This document shows positions 16,116-23,591 of a DNA stretch of 64,000 bases, piece after piece. The DNA is from JBEBGV01 sp040081265 (GTDB taxonomy: Bacteria > Acidobacteriota > Vicinamibacteria > Vicinamibacterales > UBA2999): the NCBI GenBank assembly GCA_040081265.1, contig JBEBGV010000017.1, positions 1-64,000 of the forward strand. Direction: 5' to 3'. The notes beneath the pieces are model-generated. The model searched no databases. It was not told where the DNA came from and was given only the letters and a program-made list of their open reading frames with translations. Both the position numbers and the translations under genes were made by a program. Every line of letters starts with the position of its first letter. The stretch's first letter is position 1.

Positions 16116-17710
16116 GGACGTGTGCCAGCTCTCGCGTTGTCGGACGTGGCCGCGGGCGCCGATGCGAAGTGCGCAGCCACCGCATCGACCAGCGCCGGAA
16201 TGGTCGACGCCGACGGTTGCACGGTGACCGTGATGCCGAGTGCTTCGGCCGCGTCTGTGGTCACCGGGCCGATCGACGCCACGACCGTGCTCTTCAACAG
16301 ATCAGCGGTCTGCTCGGCGCCGTACAGCCTGGCGAAGTTGCGCACCGCCGACGGGCTGGTGAAGGTGACGACATCGATGCGGTTCTGCAGCAGCATCCCG
16401 TAGACGTCCGGGTCATCCGGCCCGGGAGTGTCTTGAAGCACCGTCCGGTACGCGATGACCTCGGTGACCTCGGCGCCGAGATCGCGCAGCTGCTCGGCGA
16501 TGTACTCGCGGCCGATATCCGCCCGTGGGACCAGCACGCGGCGTCCACGGACCGTGTCCTGCGCCGTCACCGCGGCGACGACAGCTTCGGCCCGGAACTC
16601 GTCAGGCACGAGGTCGACGGTGAGGCTGTAGCGAGCGAGTCGTTCGGCGGTGGCCGTGCCGACGGCGCAGAGCTGCGGCGCGGCGAGTGCCCGAACGTCG
16701 CGCCCGCCTTCGAACAATGCAGTCATGAAGGCGTCCACGGCGTTGGTGCTCGAGAAAATGATCCAGTCGAAGGTGTTGGCCTCGGCCACCGCCTCACGCA
16801 GCGGTCGGAGATCCTCCGGCGGCGCGATCCGGATCATCGGGGCTTCGATGGTCTGTGCGCCGTACGAGGCGAGGCGAACGGTCAGTTCCGCCGCCTGTCC
16901 TTTCGGCCGCGTCACCAGCACCCGTCGTCCAAAGAGTGGTCTGGTGTCGAACCAGCGGAGGTGATCCCTGAACCCCACGACCGCACCCGCGACCAGCAAT
17001 GCGGGCGCGCGGCGATGATGATCGCGAAGAGATTCGAGAAGCTCCGACGCGGTACCGGTGTGCGTCTCCTGGTCGCCCAGCGTGCCGTTGTAGACGACCA
17101 TCACCTGTCCGTCTTCGGGCCAGCCGGCTCCGATCAGACGTTCGAGCAGTCTGGGGAGCTCATGACCGAACGCGTAGCACACGATCGTGCCCTGCAGGGC
17201 GACGAGGCTCTTCCAGTCGATGTCCGCCAGCGTCCGGTTGCCTTCTTCGTAGCCGCGCACGAGCGTGATCGTGTCGCCTGCGCCTGGGTAGCTGAGCGGA
17301 ACCCCGGCATAGGCGGGGATGGCGATCGCGGCGGGAATGCCGGGCACGACTTCATAGGGGACGCCCTGTTCCTTGAGGAACAACGCCTCTTCGCCGCCGT
17401 GGTCGAACACGAACGAATCGCCCCAGCTGAGGCGCGCCACGCGCTTGCCTTCGCGCGCCTTGTCGGCCAGCAGGTAGCTGATGGCTTCGTGCGCCATGCC
17501 CTCATCGGATGCGCGCCCGATGTCGATCACCTCGGCACCGCTGCGCGCTTCCTTCAGCAGCGCCTTCGGGATGCGCGGGTCGTGCACAATCACGTCTGCC
17601 GTGCGCACGCACTCGAGGCCTCGAACCGACATCAGGCCAGGGTCGCCAGGACCGGCGCCGACCAGAAATACCAGCGGTCGTTTTGGAGCCTCTCCGTCGG
17701 ATCGCGTCAT
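16112..17710 (-). CDS. hemD: Fusion of a divergent SUMT-like methyltransferase domain to uroporphyrinogen-III synthase
   Basis: The 532-residue protein has two domains. Residues 12-255 follow the uroporphyrinogen-III C-methyltransferase (CobA/SUMT) fold, with the VGAGPGDPG loop at 17-25 and VVPGIPAAIAIPAYAGVPL from 121. However, the normally invariant substrate/SAM motif (KGGDPFVFGRGGEE in the family) reads SWGDSFVFDHGGEE here at 95-108. The C-terminal half (from about 265, VLVTRPKGQAAELTVRLASYG) is a standard HemD with TFTSPSAVRNF. HemD closes hydroxymethylbilane to uroporphyrinogen III. The SUMT part would divert that product to siroheme or cobalamin if active, but the changed motif makes this doubtful. 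It overlaps hemC and hemB by 4 nt. Confidence 0.9.
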   Translation of the reverse strand: MTRSDGEAPKRPLVFLVGAGPGDPGLMSVRGLECVRTADVIVHDPRIPKALLKEARSGAEVIDIGRASDEGMAHEAISYLLADKAREGKRVARLSWGDSFVFDHGGEEALFLKEQGVPYEVVPGIPAAIAIPAYAGVPLSYPGAGDTITLVRGYEEGNRTLADIDWKSLVALQGTIVCYAFGHELPRLLERLIGAGWPEDGQVMVVYNGTLGDQETHTGTASELLESLRDHHRRAPALLVAGAVVGFRDHLRWFDTRPLFGRRVLVTRPKGQAAELTVRLASYGAQTIEAPMIRIAPPEDLRPLREAVAEANTFDWIIFSSTNAVDAFMTALFEGGRDVRALAAPQLCAVGTATAERLARYSLTVDLVPDEFRAEAVVAAVTAQDTVRGRRVLVPRADIGREYIAEQLRDLGAEVTEVIAYRTVLQDTPGPDDPDVYGMLLQNRIDVVTFTSPSAVRNFARLYGAEQTADLLKSTVVASIGPVTTDAAEALGITVTVQPSASTIPALVDAVAAHFASAPAATSDNARAGTRP

Positions 17711-18675
17711 GCGCGCTGCCCCCCTGCGACGTTGTTTCCGGCAGCCACCTCGTGCAGGATTGCGCCGGCTCCGGCCGCGAGCAACTCCCGGGCCGCGCGT
17801 GCCCCCACATCTTTGGCCTCTGACAGGGCGCCACGTGTTTCAGCCCTGACCACGCGAGCCCCATCCAGCGACGCCACCAGTCCGGTCAGCACAACCGTCT
17901 CGTGTTCAACGACGGCGTGCCCGCCGATGGGCATCTGACAGCCTCCGCCGAGCGTGACCACGAGCGCACGTTCGGCGTCGAGCGCGACGTGGCTGGCGCG
18001 GTCGTCAATGGACGCCATGATCTCCTGCAGGCCGCGATCGTCGGCGCGGATTTCGACCGCAATGATGCCTTGTCCAGGTGCCGGCACGCAGGCCTGCACG
18101 GGGATCAGCGCCGAGATGCGCGCCCCGTACTGGAGCCGCTTCAGGCCGGCCGATGCCAGGACGATGGCGTCGTAGTCGCCGCTGTCGAGTTTGCGGAGCC
18201 GCGTGTCGAGATTTCCGCGGATGGGAGCGAAGGTCGCCCGTTCGAAGACGGTGTTCAGCTGCGCCACGCGTCGGACACTGCTGGTGCCGATACGCGGATG
18301 CTGACCGAGATGGGCGAGCACGGCATCCAGATCGACGGGCCTGGCGCCGTCGGGCAGCACCAGCGCATCACGCGCGTCCTCGCGCGGAAGCGTGGCGGCG
18401 ACATCCAGTCCGTCAGGAAGCACAGCGGGCATGTCCTTGCTGCTGTGTACGGCGAGATCGATCCGGCCCTCGAGGAGTGCGTCCTCGATCTCCTTGACGA
18501 AGAGACGCTTGCCGCCGATCTCCGCCAGGCTGACGTCGGTGAGTCGATCGCCAGATGTCTTGATGATGACGATCTCGCAGCTGCGCCCGGAGGCGACGGC
18601 GATGGCCGTGGCGACCGCGTGGGCCTGATAGAGGGCGAGCGGGCTGCCGCGCGTCCCCAGACGGAAGTCGCTCAT
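17707..18675 (-). CDS. hemC: Hydroxymethylbilane synthase (porphobilinogen deaminase)
   Basis: HemC polymerises four porphobilinogens into hydroxymethylbilane on a covalently bound dipyrromethane cofactor. The N-terminus RLGTRGSPLALYQA, the segment VHSSKDMP and the basic stretch RRVAQL are diagnostic. The cofactor-binding cysteine is in LGGGCQMPIG. The length of 322 residues is normal. It sits between hemA and the hemD fusion with overlaps of 4 nt, so the tetrapyrrole enzymes should be made in step. Confidence 0.96.
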   Translation of the reverse strand: MSDFRLGTRGSPLALYQAHAVATAIAVASGRSCEIVIIKTSGDRLTDVSLAEIGGKRLFVKEIEDALLEGRIDLAVHSSKDMPAVLPDGLDVAATLPREDARDALVLPDGARPVDLDAVLAHLGQHPRIGTSSVRRVAQLNTVFERATFAPIRGNLDTRLRKLDSGDYDAIVLASAGLKRLQYGARISALIPVQACVPAPGQGIIAVEIRADDRGLQEIMASIDDRASHVALDAERALVVTLGGGCQMPIGGHAVVEHETVVLTGLVASLDGARVVRAETRGALSEAKDVGARAARELLAAGAGAILHEVAAGNNVAGGQRA

Positions 18676-19997
18676 GGGGTCTGGTCGCGATCGGGAGGAC
18701 GCGTGGCCGAGGGCGTGGTCTGGTCCTCATCGGGGCGCAGGCGAAAGAGCCGGTTGATCGCCTCGGTATAGGCCACCTGCGTCTCCTCGTCCGGCAACGC
18801 CTTGAGCTGTTCGGTCGGTTCGAGCAGGAGCTTCTCGACGATCAGCCGGCTCACCTCGTCGACGCGCGCGCGCGCGTCGGGCGGAAGGTTTCCGAGCTTG
18901 TGTTCGAGACGCTGCAGCTCAGCCCGGCGGGTGGCATCGAACTTCTGCCGCAGGGCGACGATCGTCGGGACGGCGCCCCGAGACCGCTGCCACGACGTGA
19001 ACCGCATGAGTTCCTCGGCGACGATCTGCTCGGCTCGTGAAATCTCGGCCGAACGGCGGCTGATGTTTTCCTCGACGATCGATTGCAGGTCATCGATGTT
19101 GTAGAGAAAGACCTGCTCGATCTCGGCGACGTCGGCAGCGACGTCGCGCGGCAGCGCAATGTCGATGATGAAGAGCGGTGACGATCGGTGTCGTCCGCCG
19201 ACGGCGGCTTCGAGGTGCTGGCGCGTGATGATCGGCCGCTGCGAACCGGTCGAGGTGATGACGATGTCCGCCGACGACAGCGCGGCTGTCATCTGATCCC
19301 AGGGAACGGCATGACCGGCGACCGTTGCCGCCAGGGCCTCGGCCTGGGCGTGCGTGCGGCTGGTGATGGCGATGTCACCGACGCCCTGCGCGCGAAGATG
19401 CTGGGCCGTCAACGTACTGATCTCGCCGGCTCCCACGACGAGCACGCGGCGCCCGTTCAGGCGATCGAAGATCTTCCTGGCGAGGGCCACCGCGGCAAAG
19501 CTGACCGACACTGCGCCTTCGCCGAGCGCGGTTTCCGTTCGCACGCGTTTGCCGACGCCGAAGGACCAGTTGAAGAGCTTGCCAAGAAGAGGACCGGCGC
19601 ACCGCCGCTCGTGTGCGGTCTGAAACGCGTCCTTCACCTGCCCGAGTACCTGAGGCTCGCCAACGACGAGTGAGTCCAGGCCAGCGGCGACCCGGAACAG
19701 GTGCCCAGCGGCTGCCGCGTCCTCTTTGACAAACAGGTGAGGGAGGAATGTTTCCGGTGGGAGCTGGTGATACTCGCTCAGGAAGGCCACGAGTTCAGCG
19801 CGGGCCTGCGCCGGATCCTCGCTGGCCACGTACATCTCCGAGCGGTTGCACGTGGAGATCACCACCGACTCGGTGGCAGACGGCCTGGTCGACAAGGCTT
19901 CCACGGCATCGCCGATCCCGCGGCTCGCGAAGTCGAGCTTTTCGCGCAGGTCGATGGGGGCCGTCCGGTGGCTCACGCCGAGGAGAAACAGGTGCAC
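18672..19997 (-). CDS. hemA: Glutamyl-tRNA reductase
   Basis: HemA reduces glutamate on tRNA-Glu to glutamate-1-semialdehyde, the first committed step of tetrapyrrole synthesis by the C5 route. The protein (441 residues) has GVSHRTAPIDLREK near the N-terminus and the catalytic cysteine C50 in the STCNRSEMY motif. An NADPH-binding region VLVVGAGEISTLTAQHL follows, then a long C-terminal dimerisation helix domain. The start ATG at 19997 lies 10 nt after the upstream HemX/CcsA-like gene. Its substrate tRNA-Glu is encoded in this window at 33.0 kb. Confidence 0.96.
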   Translation of the reverse strand: MHLFLLGVSHRTAPIDLREKLDFASRGIGDAVEALSTRPSATESVVISTCNRSEMYVASEDPAQARAELVAFLSEYHQLPPETFLPHLFVKEDAAAAGHLFRVAAGLDSLVVGEPQVLGQVKDAFQTAHERRCAGPLLGKLFNWSFGVGKRVRTETALGEGAVSVSFAAVALARKIFDRLNGRRVLVVGAGEISTLTAQHLRAQGVGDIAITSRTHAQAEALAATVAGHAVPWDQMTAALSSADIVITSTGSQRPIITRQHLEAAVGGRHRSSPLFIIDIALPRDVAADVAEIEQVFLYNIDDLQSIVEENISRRSAEISRAEQIVAEELMRFTSWQRSRGAVPTIVALRQKFDATRRAELQRLEHKLGNLPPDARARVDEVSRLIVEKLLLEPTEQLKALPDEETQVAYTEAINRLFRLRPDEDQTTPSATRPPDRDQTP

Positions 19998-20007
19998 GTC
20001 TGGTTCG

Positions 20008-20835
20008 CTACTGGAAGGTATGACTGGTCGTGACGAAGTAGTTGAGCGGCAGGAAGTTCAGGAGCACGATGGCAAACCCCACCGCCGACAGCCACGCAGC
20101 CCGTCGCCCGGACCAGCCCATGGTCCTGCGGGCAACCATGGCGAACGAGTACACGGCCCAGGTCAGCATGGCGAAGAGGATTTTCGGGTCTCCAATCGCC
20201 ATCGCCTGGATGTTCGGGTCGAGGGGCGCGATGGCCCGGGCCTGCGCGGTCCACACCACACCGACGGCTACGCCGATCGTCAGGAACACCCAGCCGATCA
20301 CGACCGCACGCCAGTTCATGACGTCGAGCGTCTGCAGCGAGGGGAGGCGGGTGTAGAAGTAGCCCAGGTGCTTCGCCTTGATCTCCTTGAACTGCAGCAT
20401 GTAGGTCAGACCGAGGACACCAGCGAGGGCAAAGCTGGCATAGGCAAAGAGGAGCGATGCCACGTGCACCCAGAACAACGGACTGTCGAGCACCGGGTCC
20501 ATGTTCTCGACGCCCGGATACAGCGTCGGGATGATCTGCAGTCCGATCACCACGGGCAGGATGAACACACCCATGGCTCGCTCGTCGGTCGTGACCTCCA
20601 GATAGAGATACGACAGGGTCAGGAGCCAGACGAAGGTCGAGATGGCGCGCGACGGATTGGCAAACGGCACATGCCGCACCTCCATCGTCTGCATGCCGAT
20701 GACGAAGGTGTGCGCCAGCACGCCGAACAGCAGGAGCGTCGTTGCCGCCCGGCCGACCGAGGGTTGACGGCGTGCGAAGTGCACCGCGTAGGCGATGCCC
20801 GCCGCCACGTACAACACCAGGGGGAGGGCGTTCAC
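20008..20835 (-). CDS. HemX/CcsA-like cytochrome c assembly membrane protein
   Basis: A polytopic membrane protein of 275 residues with about eight hydrophobic helices, belonging to the cytochrome c assembly (PF01578-like) group. The segments FVIGMQTMEVRHVPFANPSRAIS, FWVHVASLLFAYASFALAGV and the C-terminal NYFVTTSHTF fit that group. I chose the GTG at 20835, which overlaps the upstream vWA stop as GTGA and places the first helix (LPLVLYVAAGIAYAVHF) at the N-terminus. The tryptophan-rich WGxxWxWD haem-handling motif of true CcsA is not evident, so HemX, a regulator of HemA level in Bacillus, is the closer analogue. The position directly before hemA supports this. Confidence 0.78.
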   Translation of the reverse strand: MNALPLVLYVAAGIAYAVHFARRQPSVGRAATTLLLFGVLAHTFVIGMQTMEVRHVPFANPSRAISTFVWLLTLSYLYLEVTTDERAMGVFILPVVIGLQIIPTLYPGVENMDPVLDSPLFWVHVASLLFAYASFALAGVLGLTYMLQFKEIKAKHLGYFYTRLPSLQTLDVMNWRAVVIGWVFLTIGVAVGVVWTAQARAIAPLDPNIQAMAIGDPKILFAMLTWAVYSFAMVARRTMGWSGRRAAWLSAVGFAIVLLNFLPLNYFVTTSHTFQ

Positions 20836-21773
20836 CGCGGCCCGTAGTATCCGCGCTTGGTCCGTGGCACGACGTTGGGTCGCGCCACCTGCACGACAAC
20901 GCGGCGCCACGCGCCGTCACGCTTGGGATTGCGCGGTGAATAGCCGACGGTGTACTGACTGGCGAGCTCGTCGGCGATCTGGCTGTAGACGCCGTTGAGG
21001 TCTTCGATGCGTTCGGGGAAGAACGCCCGGCCGCCGGTTTCCTCCGCCAGTTGACGCATCACGAATTCGGCTTCGCGGAAGCCGCGACGCTGGTTCTCAG
21101 GTCCCCGGAGTGCGATGGTGAAGACCGCGGTCTCACTGCGCTTGGCCAGATCCAGGACCTCGTCGAAGGAGACCAGGCTCGAGGTGTCTTCGCCGTCGGA
21201 GAACACGACGATCGCCTGACGACGGACGTCTTCCTCGGTCGACGCCTTGACCTTCTTCAGCTCCTTGAGCGCGATGTAGATGGCGTTATGGAGCGCTGTC
21301 GAGCCGCCAGACGCTGTCTTGTTGATGGCCGTCTGCAGTTCGGTCTGGTTCGACGTAAAGGGCTGGCGAATCTCGACCCGACTGTCGAAGTCGATCACCT
21401 GCGCCACGTCGGTCGGCTTGAGACGCTGTACGAAGTTCGACGCGGCCTCCTGCAGGATGGTGAGCTTGTCATCCATGCTCGCGCTGCTGTCGAGCAGCAT
21501 CGACAGTGCGATGGGCTGGATGCGGCGCGTGAAGAAGGTGATCTCCTGCTTGGAGCCGTCTTCGAAGACCGAGAAATCACCCTGCTCGAGGTCTGAGATG
21601 AAGCGCCCGGTCGTATCGGTGACCGTGACGTTCAGGGATACCAGTTCGACGCCGGCACGAAATGGTGCTGCACCCTGTCCGGCGGGTTGGGGGGCCTGCG
21701 CGATGAGGACGCTGGCGCTGAGTGCCAGTCCTGCGCAGGTAACTGCGACTGCCGTGGTCACGCGTCTGGTCAC
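20832..21773 (-). CDS. Secreted vWA protein (VWFA-related Acidobacterial domain), intact MIDAS
   Basis: The 313-residue protein has a signal peptide (AVAVTCAGLALSASVLIAQA), then a short beta region (VELVSLNVTVTDTTGRFISDLEQGDFSVFEDG) that typifies the TIGR03436 acidobacterial family. A von Willebrand A domain follows with the metal site DSSAS (in LLDSSASMDD) and the later FSDGEDTSS. Such proteins are exported and presumably bind proteins in the periplasm or outside; their role is unknown. Start is GTG at 21773, overlapping the preceding vWA gene by 4 nt, and the end overlaps the HemX-like gene. Confidence 0.88.
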   Translation of the reverse strand: MTRRVTTAVAVTCAGLALSASVLIAQAPQPAGQGAAPFRAGVELVSLNVTVTDTTGRFISDLEQGDFSVFEDGSKQEITFFTRRIQPIALSMLLDSSASMDDKLTILQEAASNFVQRLKPTDVAQVIDFDSRVEIRQPFTSNQTELQTAINKTASGGSTALHNAIYIALKELKKVKASTEEDVRRQAIVVFSDGEDTSSLVSFDEVLDLAKRSETAVFTIALRGPENQRRGFREAEFVMRQLAEETGGRAFFPERIEDLNGVYSQIADELASQYTVGYSPRNPKRDGAWRRVVVQVARPNVVPRTKRGYYGPR

Positions 21774-22690
21774 TTTGCGCTCCCCCCGGGTACGCGGGCG
21801 GGCGTTCCGGTGACGATGACGCCGGTGCGGGTGGTTGCGATCTGGACCTTTTCAGGCGGAATCAGCGTTTCGGGTCGGCTGTAGACCACCTTGTATTGCG
21901 AGGTCAGGATCCGCGCGACCTTGGCCATGGCGCCCTCAATAGCGCTGCTGGCCAGCAAATCGAAGCGACGACCGCCACTGGCCTCTGGGGCCGAGCTGAT
22001 CACGACCGTCCGCTCGTGTTCCGGGCCGTCCACGGTCGCCGGGGTCATGGGGAAGCGTCCCACCGCGATCGGGTAGAAGCCGGCGCCGCTGGCCGTGATG
22101 GCGTCGAGGACGTCCTGGTAACGGCGATTCGAATACTCGACCCCGTCGGTGACGATGGGCACGATTGCGGTTCGGGCGGCTTCGCGACGTCGCAGGCCGG
22201 TTGATACCTCGACGATGGCGTCAAGCAGGGTTGCCCCGCTGCGATTCATGGTGAACAGGCGCTGGCTGCCGGCGATCAGGGCGTCTCGGTTCGTGGTGTA
22301 GTCGACGAGAATCGTCGGGCGGTCGGCGAGGGCCACCAGTGCGACGGAGTGCTGCGGCGTAAGGGCGGCAATAAAGGCCTTCAGGCCCTCGCGTACTCGG
22401 GGGATCAGGCTGTCGGAGGTGGCCGCGTTGTCGACGAGGACCGCGACCTCGAGGGCTTCAGTGGCGCGTGACACGCGAAGGACCTCGCGCTGGACACCGT
22501 CTTCACGGACGATCAGGTCGGCCGGGCCGAGGCCTTCGACCGGGTTGTCCATCCGATCGAGGGCGGAGACAAAGAGCGTGCGTTCGCGGATGTCGCCCTG
22601 GGCGGAGGGCTGTCGGGCGCCTGCCCAGAAGAACACCACGGCGCATGCGAGGCCGGCGACGAGGACTCGAGCAGAGACGGCGCGACTCAT
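21770..22690 (-). CDS. Secreted vWA-like protein with degenerate MIDAS
   Basis: This is the first gene of the heme operon. The 306-residue protein has a signal peptide (VLVAGLACAVVFFWAGA), the same beta segment as its neighbour (FVSALDRMDNPVEGLGPADLIVREDG) and a vWA domain. Here the metal-binding DxSxS is replaced by DNAAT (in VLVDNAATSDSL). It is therefore a divergent sister of the downstream vWA gene, perhaps the result of tandem duplication, and may have lost metal-dependent ligand binding. The promoter at 22769-22797 lies about 80-100 nt upstream. Confidence 0.85.
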   Translation of the reverse strand: MSRAVSARVLVAGLACAVVFFWAGARQPSAQGDIRERTLFVSALDRMDNPVEGLGPADLIVREDGVQREVLRVSRATEALEVAVLVDNAATSDSLIPRVREGLKAFIAALTPQHSVALVALADRPTILVDYTTNRDALIAGSQRLFTMNRSGATLLDAIVEVSTGLRRREAARTAIVPIVTDGVEYSNRRYQDVLDAITASGAGFYPIAVGRFPMTPATVDGPEHERTVVISSAPEASGGRRFDLLASSAIEGAMAKVARILTSQYKVVYSRPETLIPPEKVQIATTRTGVIVTGTPARVPGGSAK

Positions 22691-22714
22691 AGGGAGCTGC
22701 CTCGAGAGAGCTGA

Positions 22715-22752
22715 GGGGTCTGACCCGGGTCTGACCCCGGTCTGACCCCGGG
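22715..22752. repeat. Three 11-bp-spaced copies of GGTCTGACCC
   Basis: GGTCTGACCC occurs at 22717-22726, 22728-22737 and 22739-22748. Each copy is a near-palindrome (GGTC-TGACC), so the stretch can form alternative hairpins. It lies in the predicted 5' untranslated leader of the vWA/heme operon, between the promoter and the first start codon. Confidence 0.75.
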
Positions 22753-22768
22753 TAGGGGACTCGCTGCG

Positions 22769-22797
22769 AGTATAGGTCTGCGGGGAGGGGCGGTCAA
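22769..22797 (-). promoter_or_regulatory. Promoter of the vWA-heme operon
   Basis: Read on the minus strand there is TTGACC (22797-22792), a 17-bp spacer and TATACT (22774-22769), a near-consensus sigma-70 promoter. Transcription would begin near 22762 and run through the GGTCTGACCC repeats into the first vWA gene, giving a single transcript down to hemL. Confidence 0.7.
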
Positions 22798-22860
22798 GGT
22801 TCCAGTTAGTTCTGAACTTATTGACAGATCACGAGTTGCGGGCCTAGACCCGGATAGCTG

Positions 22861-22889
22861 GTGAAGTATTTCACAAAGCCGGTTATACT
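22861..22889 (+). promoter_or_regulatory. Candidate promoter and palindrome ahead of the F0 genes
   Basis: TATACT (22884-22889) is preceded at 17 bp by GTGAAG (22861-22866), a weak -35 with the TGA core. The -35 lies inside the palindrome GTGAAGTATTTCAC (22861-22874), whose arms GTGAA/TTCAC are perfect. This looks like an operator placed to block polymerase. A second TTGACA (22821-22826) has no good -10. Otherwise 22800-22986 shows nothing. Confidence 0.4.
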
Positions 22890-22986
22890 GACGGGCGGTC
22901 CAGCTGCCGAACGGCGTGGCAGTGGTGTCGTCCGGCTCTGGAAGTCCCGGCTGGCGTGCGGTCCCGGTCGTGTCGCGCCTGGAACC

Positions 22987-23232
22987 ATGGCAAAGAAGGA
23001 CCGAGGGTTTTCGTTCGAGCGATCTGCGCGGTCCCTGCAGGACAATCTGGTCCGGTCGGGCCCGGTTGCCGGGGCGAGCTATACCCTGATTGGCGCCATC
23101 ATCCTGCTCGGTGGCATTGGCTACGCGGTTGACGGCTGGTTGAACACGTCTCCCTGGTTCCTGATGAGTGGGCTCGGGCTGGGAATCGTGGTCGGGTTCT
23201 ACGAATTGATCAAGGTCGCATGGCATCGTTGA
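22987..23232 (+). CDS. AtpZ-like small membrane protein of the F0 operon
   Basis: An 81-residue protein with a basic N-terminus and two hydrophobic helices (YTLIGAIILLGGIGYAVDGWL and WFLMSGLGLGIVVGFYELI). The GYAVDGWL and GIVVGFYELIK pattern is that of the AtpZ/AtpI-like subunit (PF09527) found at the head of many bacterial ATP synthase operons, implicated in assembly or Mg2+/Ca2+ supply. I chose the ATG at 22987 (MAKKDRGFSFERS); the longer open frame upstream runs through the promoter region. It overlaps the next gene by 13 nt. Confidence 0.8.
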   Translation: MAKKDRGFSFERSARSLQDNLVRSGPVAGASYTLIGAIILLGGIGYAVDGWLNTSPWFLMSGLGLGIVVGFYELIKVAWHR

Positions 23233-23582
23233 GCCCACTGGTCTGGATGTCGGCGGCGAGTGCGATTGCAGCGGGAGCAGCCATCGGCGGCGGCGCTCCT
23301 CCGGCCGGAGTCCTGTGGGGCATGGCCGGTCCGCTGGTGGCCGCTTCAGTGACCTGGGTGCTCGTGAGCAGGACGTATCGGTCCTCGCCCGAGTCGGTCA
23401 CCGGCGTGATGATGAAGGCGTTTGCGGGCAAGATGCTGTTTTTCGCGGCCTACGTGGTGATGATGCTGCGGGGGCTGGCGGTGCCGGCGACGCCGTTTGT
23501 GGTGAGTTTCACGGCGTATTTCATCGGGATCTACGTCATGGAAGCGCTGTTTCTCCAGCGCCTGTTTGTCGGAACGAGATAA
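23220..23582 (+). CDS. AtpI-like ATP synthase assembly protein
   Basis: The product has 120 residues and four predicted helices. The location between an AtpZ-like gene and atpB, the overall length and the helix pattern (MMKAFAGKMLFFAAYVVMMLRGL, FVVSFTAYFIGIYVMEALFLQRL) agree with the ATP synthase I (AtpI) family. AtpI helps assemble the c-ring and is not part of the final enzyme. Sequence identity to known AtpI is low by eye, so the call leans on context. Overlap with the preceding gene is 13 nt, and atpB follows after 9 nt. Confidence 0.65.
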   Translation: MASLSPLVWMSAASAIAAGAAIGGGAPPAGVLWGMAGPLVAASVTWVLVSRTYRSSPESVTGVMMKAFAGKMLFFAAYVVMMLRGLAVPATPFVVSFTAYFIGIYVMEALFLQRLFVGTR

Positions 23583-23591
23583 ATCCACGAG

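Noticed and set aside
16094..17938. A 614-codon open frame on the plus strand
   Set aside because: It lies fully opposite the hemD fusion and hemC, whose motifs are clear; the translation has no domain features.
22821..22849. Promoter TTGACA-N17-CTAGAC for the ATP synthase genes
   Set aside because: The -35 is perfect, but the -10 matches the consensus at only one position; the TATACT at 22884 is the better candidate.
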